Below, in pieces: positions 46,865 through 57,665 of a stretch of DNA of 64,000 bases. Both the position numbers and the translations under genes were made by a program. Position 1 is the stretch's first letter. Every line of letters begins with the position of its first letter. The notes under the pieces are model-generated. The model was not told where the DNA came from. It saw only the letters and a list, made by a program, of their open reading frames with translations, and made no database searches. The stretch is from Batkoa obscura (taxonomy: Eukaryota; Entomophthoromycota; Entomophthoromycetes; Entomophthorales; Batkoaceae): assembly GCA_030770535.1 (NCBI GenBank), contig JASVEC010000017.1, forward strand, positions 62,001-126,000, in the 5' to 3' direction.

Positions 46865-49800
46865 CCCCTTGCTAAGCTTTTTTTATCTTTGGTCTTTGAA
46901 TATAGCTAAATAAAAATTAATTCATAAATTTACAAAATTCGAATGTTTTTAAAAATTAGAATTATATTTTTGCTCTTGAAAGGCTAAAGTCCTAAATCTT
47001 TCATTAGTTAAATAAAAATTGAAATAATTAGGTTAGATAACTTAAGGAACAAAGCGATTAGAGGGAACCATCTGGTAAGAAAATATAAATTTACAAAGCT
47101 GATAAAATATGAAATATAGTAACATCAATGGCTCCCCCCAAAATTCAAATACAGCAGGACTAACCATAAGCAAAATCCTCTACCGAATTTCTTTTTAAGA
47201 AAGCTGTAATTATTTTATAATAAGACCTTGCCGGAGAAATATATATGTTACACAAGAAGTGGGCAACTTTATGAAGTAAAACTAACCTTTTACCATAAAT
47301 GCTATTGCTATTTATTTAAAAAATTTAATTTTTTTAGGAAATCTTGTACGGGCTAGAGGGTCCCAATTGTTTTATCGTTTGAGTGAAATGATAATGGATT
47401 AGATGATCAAAGCTTAATGTTTTTATTAAGAACAAAATGCTTAAGTAATAATAGTTTCAATTGTTCATATATAAATAGAAATTGCCTTATATATTAGCTT
47501 TTTATAAATTCTTTTGCCATTATTTTATAATTATAAATATAGATAGAAGGAAAAACTTGGAGCTTGGGTTTTGAAAGTAGGTACATAGACAATTTTATAA
47601 TAAAATTGTTATCTTTCGGGAAATAGCTAAACTTAGTAATTTGAGCAATAAAACTAGTTTTAAAATGTTTATTTTTCGGTCAATGTTAACTCAGCAATAA
47701 AACAACATAAGAGCGGAAACGGCTATAAAAGTCGAAAGTAACGTAACTTCAGCAAATTAGCTTTTGAAGCTTGAATATATTAGCTTGATTACAAGAAAGT
47801 AAAAGTCCAGACCAAATACAAAATACGGAATCTTATTAATTAAATATATTAAGGCACTGAATATTCCTGCGATAAGGAAACAAGATAAAAAAGGGGTTAA
47901 ATAATTAGAATAGAATCAGATATGACTAAAATAGCTGATAATAGATACTAGAAACTAACATCATTGTTATAAAACTAATACTTAAGTAAAGTTAGCATAG
48001 TATATCAATTTTTTATTGTTGAATTTTAAAAAAACAAATAAGATTTGGGACTAATTTAAAGCAAGTTTGAAGTTTTTTTATCCCTGATTTTTTTATGTTT
48101 TCTCATTAAAATCCTAAAAAGGACTTTTTAGCTTCATTTGTAATTTAAATTTAAAGTCAATAAAATTTATTAACAGTTTTACAGTTCTTGAACTTCATCT
48201 ATCTAAAAAACGCTTATAAAATTAGTATAACTGTTACAGCTCTTTTGTGGCTTATCTAACGGCTTGTTTAAAAAAATTGATGCTATGTTTGGTTGAAGTA
48301 TAAAAATAGACCTTAAGAAAATTGGTTATGCAAATAATTTGACTATCAAAATCAGCGCTAATAAAGTCTCAAATGAGCCGCAACAATTATAAATAGAACA
48401 ACAAGCAAGGAAAGGTGTACAAGGAAATAGCGTAAAATTATAATAATAGTTCTTATGAGTTCAGTTTTCTCGGTTTACCATACTAGGGAAGAAAGAATAT
48501 GCTTAATTTTATAGGCTAGAGGTTTCTTATATTAATACATTACCTTGTACATGCTATAATTTAGAAGCACCGCTTTATATCTTAGATTTTTTAGAATCTT
48601 GCTTGTGTGAAACTCTCAAGTTTTATTCGTGAAGGTAACTTGTTAAAGTTTTAAAATGGAGCATTAAAGTATTTGAAATCAAAGGGGAGTAGTAAGTTAC
48701 ACTTTTTAATAGGATATTAACGCATATAAGTTTTTCAAATTTAAACATATAGAGTTAAATAAAAAGCGGAGTATTAAATTAATATTAATCTTTTTGAAAA
48801 AAACGAATATATTAATAGTTCTATGGTTCAATATAGTGCTTATTTAAATCGTCATCCTTCATTCCACGTTGAGTTTTATTTGTAATATCAAAGCATGTGG
48901 AACAGCTTTAAAAATAGTTACATAATGGTTTGATTTCAAAAGACTAAGTCTATAGTCTATATAAGTTATCTAGTATTATTGCTTTTTAAGCTAGCATGCT
49001 ATTATAGAACAGAAACAATACTCATAATATATGATTTTTGAGCTTATAAGATTATATATAATTATGCAATAAAGTGCTATCTAAGTTAAAGGATTTCTTT
49101 AATATAAACCTATACTTATAACGTTTACTATATTGATTTGATTCAAAAATAGGGCTTATTTTTTATGTTATTTGAATATATTAAATTTATAAAATAATTC
49201 AATTGTAAATTGATATGATTTTATTTCTACATATATAATATTTTAACTAAAATCTTTTTTATATAAGATAGCAATTGATGTTCATACAAATAAGTTTCTG
49301 TGTCACTAGAACAAAAAATAGAATGATTTTAAGTAATAATGTAAAAGAAATGAGGATGTGTTTATTTAAAAATTTTACCAACAATTTTTCCACTCAAATA
49401 TGGCTTAAGAAACGGAAAAGATGATGAAACCAAAAAAAACACCCTTAAATTTTTATTAAAAAATTAATAAATATTATAAAGACATCAGCTTAACGGATTA
49501 ACTTTTTTTAATGCAAAAAAAGATCTCAAGGTAAATTTAAATTTTACTCTAGTATCGCCAATTCCTGTTTTGATATATAATTAGGCTTTTATAGCCATAT
49601 TATAGTGGCTCTTAATTTAAAGAAATGATTATATTATTAGACAATACTTTTTAAAACGAAAACTTGCTATTTTAGTCTAACCTTTGAATAGCTTCTTGTC
49701 AACCAAACCGCTATAAAAAATCTTTGAAATGTTATATAATTAGTTTATTTATATTCTCATTATAATTCTGAGATATCTTTAAAAAATAGTAATACATTTT

Positions 49801-50106
49801 ATCCAAAGTTTTCATTAAAAGATAAAAATGGAACTAGGTGACACCTTATATTTAAAAAATTATTAATTAAATTATTTATAGTATCGTATAAGGACACATT
49901 ATAAATAATAATATAAAAGTAAAATTATGTGTGTAAGTTTTATTAATAAGAAGGGAGAAATATTAAAATAGATTGTAGCGAGAAATGATAATTTGGGAAT
50001 AAATATAGACACTGAAAAAAGTGATTTGATTTTAGAACATAAAACATTAGTAGCAAATGTTAAATAAACAGTACTTCTTATTCATTGCCATGAATAAAAT
50101 AAAAAA
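46865..50106. other. Long AT-rich spacer, one MITE copy
   Basis: More than 3 kb without a supported gene. The only recognised item is the MITE copy at 49351-49447. No tRNA or rRNA was seen. Confidence 0.5.
49351..49447 (-). mobile_element. 100-bp MITE-like element, copy 9
   Basis: Starts TGAGGATGTG and ends AAAAACACCCTTA. The interior has TTTACCAACAATTTTTCCAC and GATGATGAAACC. Confidence 0.7.
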
Positions 50107-50114
50107 TATAAAGA
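50107..50114 (+). promoter_or_regulatory. Possible TATA box of the CENP-B-like gene
   Basis: TATAAAGA, 58-65 bp before the ATG. The match is weaker than at the secreted-protein genes, and a second TATAAAAC lies closer to the ATG. Confidence 0.3.
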
Positions 50115-50171
50115 GCTTGTAAGATACAAATGAAATTTTTATAAAACAGAATTTAATTTCTAATTATCGAT

Positions 50172-50864
50172 ATGAGTAAAAACAATACCATGATCCTTAA
50201 AGATACCCTTGCTTTACATAAAATCAGAAAAGTGCACAAAATATTAGCTAAAACGGAAAAGGAAAAGGTAATAAAGTTAATCAAAGAAGGAGCAACCCAT
50301 CAAATGATTGCAAATATGTTTAAAGTTGAAAGGAGTACTATCACTAAATTAGCACAAAGGGCCAAAGATAACACTAAAAAGCAAGCTCATAAATCAAAAG
50401 TTAAGTGTTTTTATGAACAATTACTTAAATACTGTTTACATGAGAAAGAAGTAGCTATCAAAAAAGTAATCGGATACGCTAAGGGTTTGGTAAGCAATAT
50501 AGATATTAAAATTGATGTTGATGAATGCTTTATTATCAATTTTTTCAAAAGTAATAGCTTATATGGTTTTAATAAGTTAAAGGGTACTGAAACTTGCATT
50601 GTGAAAAGCAATGTCCCTTGTAGCTTTAAGCTAGATATGGCCATTTCAATTAATCAGAGCAATACTCTTAAGTTAGAAAATAGTTCTTTTTTTGATTTAT
50701 ATATCAATCATTATAACCAAGCATCTACAAACTTTAATGATCTTACTCAAGGTTATATAAAGTACCCCAATGTGTATCAATACACCTCCGGAATAACTAC
50801 TAGTTCCCCTTCTTTTCCAAATTACTTTGATCTTAACTTAAATTATCCTTTTACCCTATATTAA
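50172..50864 (+). CDS. CENP-B/Tc5-type double helix-turn-helix protein without DDE domain
   Basis: A 230-residue intronless frame. Residues about 28-67 look like a CENP-B N-terminal (Psq-type) helix-turn-helix: EKEKVIKLIKEGATHQMIAN, then MFKVERSTITKLAQRA. Residues about 78-133 fit the second CENP-B/Tc5 DNA-binding module, starting VKCFYEQLLKYCLHEKEVAI and ending DECFIINFFKSNSLYGF. The remaining about 95 residues are Asn/Ser/Tyr-rich and contain none of the DDE catalytic segments of pogo/Tc5 transposases. Downstream sequence (50865-51170) also shows no DDE-like frame. The protein may therefore be a domesticated DNA-binding factor, like Pdc2 or CENP-B relatives, or the preserved head of a truncated transposase. 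No terminal inverted repeats were found around it. DNA binding is inferred from the fold pattern only. Confidence 0.65.
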   Translation: MSKNNTMILKDTLALHKIRKVHKILAKTEKEKVIKLIKEGATHQMIANMFKVERSTITKLAQRAKDNTKKQAHKSKVKCFYEQLLKYCLHEKEVAIKKVIGYAKGLVSNIDIKIDVDECFIINFFKSNSLYGFNKLKGTETCIVKSNVPCSFKLDMAISINQSNTLKLENSSFFDLYINHYNQASTNFNDLTQGYIKYPNVYQYTSGITTSSPSFPNYFDLNLNYPFTLY

Positions 50865-51170
50865 TAAAATTGTAGATACTAGCTGAACTTATAAATTTTG
50901 TACTGAGATTTAGCTTTATTTATACTTAAATTTACAATAAAATTTTTATACTTAATTATACAATACAAAGCATTTCTGCTTTACATTACTAAGACATTAA
51001 AACTATACAACAATATTTAAGCTGGTATCTTTAAAGGTAACTTTTTATTTCATAATAGGAAAAATAAGTTCTTGCATAAGTTAAGTGTTTTGATGTAGTA
51101 CTTTAATCTAAATATCTTTGTTAATTTATAATTAAAGTACGATTCTTTTTATAACTAAAAACATAGTTTT
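50865..51170. other. Spacer between the CENP-B-like gene and the LINE-like relic
   Basis: 306 bp, AT-rich; nothing recognised. Confidence 0.5.
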
Positions 51171-51188
51171 TTCATAGCTCAAACTTTT
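51171..51188. repeat. Left 18-bp direct repeat (probable target-site duplication)
   Basis: TTCATAGCTCAAACTTTT; it matches 52212-52229 at 17 of 18 positions. Confidence 0.6.
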
Positions 51189-52211
51189 TGAAAAAAATTC
51201 AAAGCCAAAGGGCAAATATGTTTTATTCGTTTAAAGACAATAAATGTAAGGTGGAAAGATTAGGGTGAGATAAAGTTGAAGGAGGGTCGACGCTCATAGA
51301 AACGGGCGAAAGAGGTCATAAATGAGTGCTTAAAGCCGAACATGAGAGAGGATATTAAGGACTTGATAGTGTCAGTTTTTTTACACACAAACCCAGCAAT
51401 ATGGAAGCGGAGCTCAGTAAATAAAAGATGCAATCAGCCAGGTGAAAGATCAGTAGGGATTGTGGATGTAGGATTAAACAAAATTTTAGTGTAGAAAGAG
51501 GCAATACCCAATGATATAGCACAGACAATGATTTCATCAAGAGTGTTTTTGTAAAAAGGTTTGTCCTTTAAGAGTTATGTAAGGTTGTCAAGGTGTCTTA
51601 GTTGGGGAGGGAATAGTTGGAACAAGGAGCCCCACATTGAGATCTACAGACGAGATGCAAATGGGTGCGTAATAAATCTATGATCTAATGTTTGTTTTAC
51701 CTCTAGGCATAGTATATACCCGCTATGAGCTTGAAGAAAGGAATGTATGCGTTGTGAGCCAGACACCTACACACCGTTGTGAGCTGATCAGAGACGGGAT
51801 TCCAACTTGAGAGATATCTGCTAATTAATCCTAACAAATGCTATGAGAGAGACTGCTTTAAGTTGAGGGGGGTTCGACACCCGATATAGTTTTTTATTGG
51901 CAAGATCTACTAATTTGCCCCTAGGTTTCTGGAGATGAAATAAGGGTAAGAAATTATTCCAGAAGCTTTTCAGAGTGAATAAAAAAGTAGTAGGTGGAAA
52001 AATACCAAAGATTTCGTAATCTAATGGGTCCGTATTGAAGATGAATGGGTTGATAGGCAGGGTAGTATAGGCAATCACTTATTTAGCATAAGTTTGTCAA
52101 ATACCAGTTGGACGGGAGTCCAAAAATTTGAATTGTTTGGACAAAAGACAAGGATTTATTATTGAAACGTTGAGTAGATCAACGGCCCCTTTGTCCTTAG
52201 GAGTGCATAGC
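51189..52211 (-). mobile_element. Decayed LINE-like insertion (C-terminal ORF2 remnant)
   Basis: About 1 kb of visibly less AT-rich sequence bounded by an 18-bp direct repeat. Minus-strand frames contain TTFLFTLKSFWNNFLPLFHL, GKLVDLANKKLYRVSNPPQ and, further on, TLDEIIVCAISLGIASFYTK. These recall the region after the reverse transcriptase in non-LTR retrotransposons (zinc-knuckle/zf-RVT type). The frames are broken many times and no catalytic reverse transcriptase motif is present, so this would be a 5'-truncated dead copy. No clear poly(A) tail was seen. The family assignment is tentative; the foreign composition and the duplication are directly visible. Confidence 0.45.
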
Positions 52212-52229
52212 TTCATAGCTCAAGCTTTT
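52212..52229. repeat. Right 18-bp direct repeat (probable target-site duplication)
   Basis: TTCATAGCTCAAGCTTTT; the partner of 51171-51188. Confidence 0.6.
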
Positions 52230-52513
52230 AAATATTTTTATTTTCGTGTTTTCCTATATGCTCCTTACTAGAAAAAGCTAAATAAAACCCAAAAGCTTAA
52301 AAGATATATTGGTATTTATTCAATTAATAAAAAATTAAAAATCATGACTATACTCAACCTTAAATAAGTGATAAAAGGAAATAATAAAGGCTTTTTAGTT
52401 AACTTTGTTGATTTGACTTTTGACATTAAAATACTAAATTATAATTAAAGTGAGAATTTATTTACTATATCAAAGTCTATGGATAGGCACTATTAATAGA
52501 AAGGTTAGTATAA

Positions 52514-54021
52514 CTAAAGCCCAGTTCCATATGGATTAGTGTAATTGATCCATTTAGCGGACTAAACAAGGTTTTCATGCATCCATTTAAATGAGTTAGC
52601 AATTTTAGTTGCTATGTGGTTTTCATCTTCAAAATAAACAAATCTAGATGTAATCCCTTTACATTGAAGATGAGTAAAAATACTAATTCCTTCAGATTCA
52701 ACAATACGATAATCCTTCCCACCATGAATAGTTAAAGTAGGGGTCTTCCAGTTTTGAGCAAAATTTGAAGAAGAGAACCTTTCAGCAATTTCTTTAACCT
52801 TTTTGGACCATCCTACGCCTCTAAATTCATTTTCTATAAAGTAAAGCTCTTCAGTGCTTTAAAATTTGCTGGGAATACTGAAGGGACCATCGTAGGTAAT
52901 CAAAGCTTTAAAACAATCGGTATGACCATTGATGTAGTTCATCATAAAGCCACCATATGAAGCTCCCCAAGAAATAACTTTATTGCCATATAAATATTTA
53001 TATTTAGCAAGGGCGTAATCAAAACCCTTGATTAAATCTTCAAATGGATACGTACCCCAATTCTGGAGGATAGATTGAGTAAATTTATTGCCTCAACCTG
53101 ATGAGCCATGAAAACTAGTAGAAATAACCACATAAATAGCATTAGCAAGGACTTGATAGTTCCAACGAGTTGACCAATTGTTATTAAAGGAAGATTCTGG
53201 TTCACTATGTACCCAAAACATAACTGGGTATTTCTTCTTTGGGTCAAAGCCTGGTGGTTTAATTAAGAAATCTTGAACTCTTTCTTTTAAGGCACCAATA
53301 AAGTAGAAAGGTTCATAGTTATCAAATTTAAATTTAAAAATTTGACGTTGATACTGGAAACAAGTCTAAGATCATTATCATTGTTATTTAGAGAATAAAT
53401 TCCATGTGGGCTTTTAGTTGATGCCTTGGAAACCAAAAATTTATCTTCATATTCAGTTAACAAGCTAGTAGTCCCAGTTTTTACAATAGCTTTATATCCA
53501 CGAGTTTTAATATAAAATTTATGAAGTTTATTATGGTCGTCGTCAGCTAAAGTAAGATAAAGGTAGTTGTTATTTTTTGAGAAAATAAATTTACCAGCAT
53601 TAAAATTATACTGCACCTCGTTAACCTCTTCATAAGTAAAGTTAGTAAGTTGCTTAAGAGATTTAGAACCAATATTTAGGTCTAAGATCCATAAATTTTG
53701 AGTTCCAGAACCGGAAGAAACAAAGGCTACATGGTCCTTTCTAATAGAACATTGGAGAAATTGTTGCTAGTCAACGAAGTAATATCGCTAACTTTTCCAG
53801 TGGCACTTCTAAAAGATTGATTTTATGACTTTTTTTATTGGTTTTAATATTGCAAATCGTAGTTGAATAAACTACTTTATCCCTTCTAACGATGCGACAA
53901 ATAGACCTGGGCGGGGCATAGTTGCTAAATCAGTTGGAGTAAAAGGTTTTATATTAGCTGACGCTCTAGGACAGCTAACTAAAGCAACAATAAATAAAAC
54001 AAGATAATATTTAAAATTCAT
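52514..54021 (-). pseudogene. Decayed dipeptidyl-peptidase 5 copy
   Basis: The start and signal peptide are intact (MNFKYYLVLFIVALVSCPRA, then FTPTDLATMPRPG), matching the functional gene at 32645-34708. An in-frame stop follows within about 45 codons, and several more stops and frame shifts occur. The span is about 1.5 kb against 2.06 kb, so part of the propeller is missing. Catalytic-domain remnants remain clear: SWGASYGGFMMNYINGH around the serine, HGGKDYRIVES around the aspartate, ENHIATKIANSFKW around the histidine, and the end SAKWINYTNPYGTGL. It is intronless like its relative. A TATA-like TATAAAAAAG lies 100-109 bp upstream. It is a dead duplicate, recent enough to align along most of its length. 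Confidence 0.85.
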
Positions 54022-55499
54022 TGTGTAAATTAGTTAAACTAAATCATTTATCTCAAAAACTATATTGAAAAAAACAAAAAGGTAATTTACTTTACAAAAG
54101 CTCGACTTGGTGTATCTCCTCTTTTTTATAGCATTTAGTTTCTACAATTTTATCGAATAAACAAAGTGATCACGAGTACAATATGAGTTGAATTTCTTGG
54201 TTTATTCTACTTCCCACAGATTTCTTTACTAATAATAAAGATCTCAATAAAATTTAAGTTTTCAATGATAGCAATATCGTAGTACCTTAATTTCTTGAGA
54301 TTCTACTAGTTTGATTAAACGTAAGCAATAATTCATTAATAAAATCAAGATACAGGAATTAAAAAATAGTAATACGAATCAAATTGTAATTACTTTGATA
54401 AGATGCTATAACTTTTTGTAACTCCAAGAATTTTTTTTAAAAGAAATGACAGATTTGTGGAAATATGCATTTTTTAAAGTGATGTGGGGGGCTTCAATAG
54501 CCTTGGCATAAAACCTACATTTACATTACATTAATACTATATAGTATAGTTTAGTTTACTTCCACATTTTATAATAAGACTATGATTTTTGTAGTGCCCC
54601 AAAACATTAATTGGTTAGAGATTTCTAATAAGTTATTTATTAATTAGTACATAATTTAATTTACTGATTTTTTATATTTCACAAGTCTTTTCACTTTTTC
54701 AGGACAAATTTGCTTGAACATATATATAGGGATGTATTTTTTTTAAGAATTTTATTAACAATTTTTCTGCTCAAATAGCGCTTAAAAGATGGAAAAAGTA
54801 ATGAAGTAAAAAAAAAAACACCCCCATATATATATACTTGAATATCAAATTATTACATAATCACAAGATTTTTGTAAGAAATTTTTGTAACTCTCAATTT
54901 CAAGTATTTTATGAGTGATGATAAAGCATAGCGGTGTTTTAAAATTCTTTATTTAATATTAAAAACAATAAAGAATTTAATCAAAAGTTAAATAATTGAT
55001 TTTCTTAGGTTACGTTGAAATATTTTTTAATTTCGCGACTTAGTTAAAAAGGGTGATTTGAGACTCTATAAACACCTTTCAATTTAGAGCTAAATAATTT
55101 ACAATAGAGATATCCTGCTTAAACCTTTAACAATACTACATTATTACAGTTAAATCCTTAGTTTAAGATCAAATAAATCTATAAACTAAATATGAACGTT
55201 TTATTTATCAATCTAAAAACATCGTATGATTAACAAGCTACTTTAATATAATAATTTTAAATAAATATAAGGACCCCAATTTAGAACTGTCACTAATCAA
55301 TCAATTCAGTTATTGATAGATTTTATTTTTATATAATTATGCATCAACAAATACAGACTTTAAATTAAAATTAAAAATATTACAGTTAGCTTGGTTATTA
55401 AAAACGAAAAATAGCTAATTTTAAATGTTTATTGTTATCAAAACATGAACTTATCTAAAGCTTTAAGATTTACCTTCACTTCATTGTTGGATTATCAAA
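54022..55499. other. Spacer with one MITE copy and a relic TATA box
   Basis: MITE copy at 54727-54826. TATAAAAAAG (minus, 54121-54130) belongs to the dead peptidase gene. No gene was recognised. Confidence 0.5.
54727..54826 (-). mobile_element. 100-bp MITE-like element, copy 10
   Basis: Starts TAGGGATGTATTTTTTTT and ends AAAACACCCCCA. It is flanked by TATATA on both sides and keeps the core AAATAGCGCTTAAAAGATGG. Confidence 0.8.
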
Positions 55500-56225
55500 C
55501 TATTCGGAGCCCTTAGACTTAGCAATTAAATCTTGGTTAGCAATATCAATAGCTTGAGTAAGCTCTACTAATTTATCCCAGTCAATCACGACTTCAGATA
55601 ACTCATCGACTTTTCCATCATGATCTTTGTCATCAATTAAAAAGGCTTGACAAGCTAACTTATAGCCTTTTTGAATTTCTTCAAGCACTCTTCCTTCAAA
55701 CACAATAGCAGTTGGATCATTCTTAACAATATCATCTTGCTTTTCTGGATGTACTAAATGAGTGATAGAATATAAGTATTCTCTAGCTTGGAAAAGTTTT
55801 GGACCGTTGAGCTTAATAGGGCTTGGCTTTTGAGGGTTCTCTGGTTTTAATATTTCAAAGACAGTTTTCAAGCCTTTGATACCTTCTTCGAGCTGTTGTG
55901 GAGTAAGGTAAATGGCACTTGGATCTGTGCTTTTATAAGTTTCAGGTTTACTAGACCCTTCAGTAATATCAAACATACCAGGCCATTTATCACATTGTTT
56001 ACCTGACTTATATTCATAGCAATCATATTTACCACCGTTTTCAATCCAGCATGGTGGGACTTTAGCATCAGTTTTATTAACCCAGCCATACTTCAAGTTA
56101 TTGGCTTTGAGGCATTTATTAACATCTGGTTTTGAAGCTTCTCTGCGGCCTAAAGGCTGAGCTGAAATAGACTCAATTAAAGTCAAAGCAATGACGAAAG
56201 AGGTACAAGCAAAAGTAGATTTCAT
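55500..56225 (-). CDS. Small secreted protein of unknown function
   Basis: A 241-residue intronless frame. It has a signal peptide (MKSTFACTSFVIALTLIESI, then SAQPLGRREA with a possible Kex2-type RR site). A Cys-bearing N-terminal part follows (KCLKANNLKYGW, VPPCWIENGGKYDCYEYKSG, KQCDKWPG), then a helical C-terminal half. Near residues 197-211, DDKDHDGKVDELSEV resembles a calcium-binding EF-hand loop (D-x-D-x-D-G-x-V), but position 12 is Ser instead of Glu. Four cysteines near the N-terminus could form two disulfides. I do not recognise the family. The TATA box, signal peptide and lack of introns match the other secreted-protein genes here. Confidence 0.75.
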   Translation of the reverse strand: MKSTFACTSFVIALTLIESISAQPLGRREASKPDVNKCLKANNLKYGWVNKTDAKVPPCWIENGGKYDCYEYKSGKQCDKWPGMFDITEGSSKPETYKSTDPSAIYLTPQQLEEGIKGLKTVFEILKPENPQKPSPIKLNGPKLFQAREYLYSITHLVHPEKQDDIVKNDPTAIVFEGRVLEEIQKGYKLACQAFLIDDKDHDGKVDELSEVVIDWDKLVELTQAIDIANQDLIAKSKGSE

Positions 56226-57602
56226 TGTAATTATGTATTTAACTATCGAAGTTTTAATTATTGTAATTTGTTTAATCCGATTTCCTTACTTTTTATACTT
56301 TTTGTTTCCTTATCTTACTTTGGTTGCAATCATTGCTGCTGTTATATGGTAAGCATTGGTTATATTAAAAACTAATTAGATATTTTTTAAATGACAGCAA
56401 ATAGCAGCCTTTTGTTCTTAAGATATTTTTTGGTTCCATCAAATATACTTCACTGCTAAAAGTTTCTAAATTTGCAAATATTTAATTTGCTGGGTTCTAA
56501 TATTATATACATGAACAAAAGAACATAATTAGAGGAACATAATTGCTTTCTATTCAAATGACCTTATTAAGTATATCAAGACAAAAAGTTCTTATACTGT
56601 ATACCTTATGGCTTTGTTTAGCATTTTGCTTAAGTATCCATGGCATTGTATTATTTTTGTCAAAATATTTGAAATCAACGAATTTTGGCTGCTATACTTT
56701 AATGTTAATTTGAAACAATCATTGTTCTAGGGCTAGATTAACCAATTATCAAAATAGTGAAAAAGCTTTTGTTTTGTGGCTCATCCATCTTTTTACCAGC
56801 TATATTTATGTTATTCGTCCTTAACCCGTTTAGGAGCTTGTTACTCTTTCAGGAATTTACTAAAAAACGGCACATCCTTTAGCCGCGATTAGGCAATAAA
56901 ATTATAAACCCAGAGAAGATGATATCTAAGTATCCTTGAGTAAGAGAGTTTTCATATATTGCAGATAAACCAACAGCTATTTGTCATCAATCTTTATTTA
57001 TCCATGTTTTAAAAATAAGCTTTAATATCATTTAGTTATAAAAATATAGTTTATTATATTTATCTAAAGATAAATGAATCAATACGAATTTTAAAATATC
57101 AAATTTACAAAAACTCATTACAACTAATTCACAATTAATTCCTCTCACATTTTATTATAATAGTGTCAACTAGTTAACTTACTCTACAATATCATTTTAG
57201 TGTTGATAAATAGGAATATCTTTTTCAGCGTTTTGACCATTTTTTCAATCTACCTAAAGTTCAATAAGGATCTTTAGCTAAATCCTTAAAATACTTCTCA
57301 CATTTTTTATTTATACTAAAGCTTCATAATTGAGCTATTACATATTGGGTTTTGTAATACACTTTATATAGAATCCCCATTTCCGTACATTATACTTATT
57401 CAAATAAAAAACATATTCTAGTATTTTAAGATTTACCTTTACCTTTATATTTACATTATAATCATTTTAACTAAATAGCATAGAACAATAGAAAGACTAG
57501 CATAAATTTTTAATGACGTTTCAAAGTGGAAATTAAAAAACTGGGGGAAAAAAAGTAATAGCCAATGAGCCAAAGCTTATAACATATTAAAATGGAGATT
57601 AA
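56226..57602. other. AT-rich spacer between two secretory genes
   Basis: Upstream regions of two divergent genes. No gene or mobile element was recognised. Confidence 0.5.
56289..56300 (-). promoter_or_regulatory. TATA box of the small secreted protein gene
   Basis: AAGTATAAAAAG, 64-75 bp before the ATG. Confidence 0.55.
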
Positions 57603-57612
57603 AGTATAAAAG
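57603..57612 (+). promoter_or_regulatory. TATA box of the GT15 gene
   Basis: AGTATAAAAG, 54-63 bp before the ATG. Confidence 0.5.
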
Positions 57613-57665
57613 ATTAAACAGATCAAATTAAAAAGTATTATTTCTTTAGAATAAACATTTAAAAA

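Noticed and set aside
51871-51882. GGTTCGACACCC, resembling a tRNA B box
   Set aside because: No A box or cloverleaf can be folded around it, and it lies inside the decayed LINE-like insertion.
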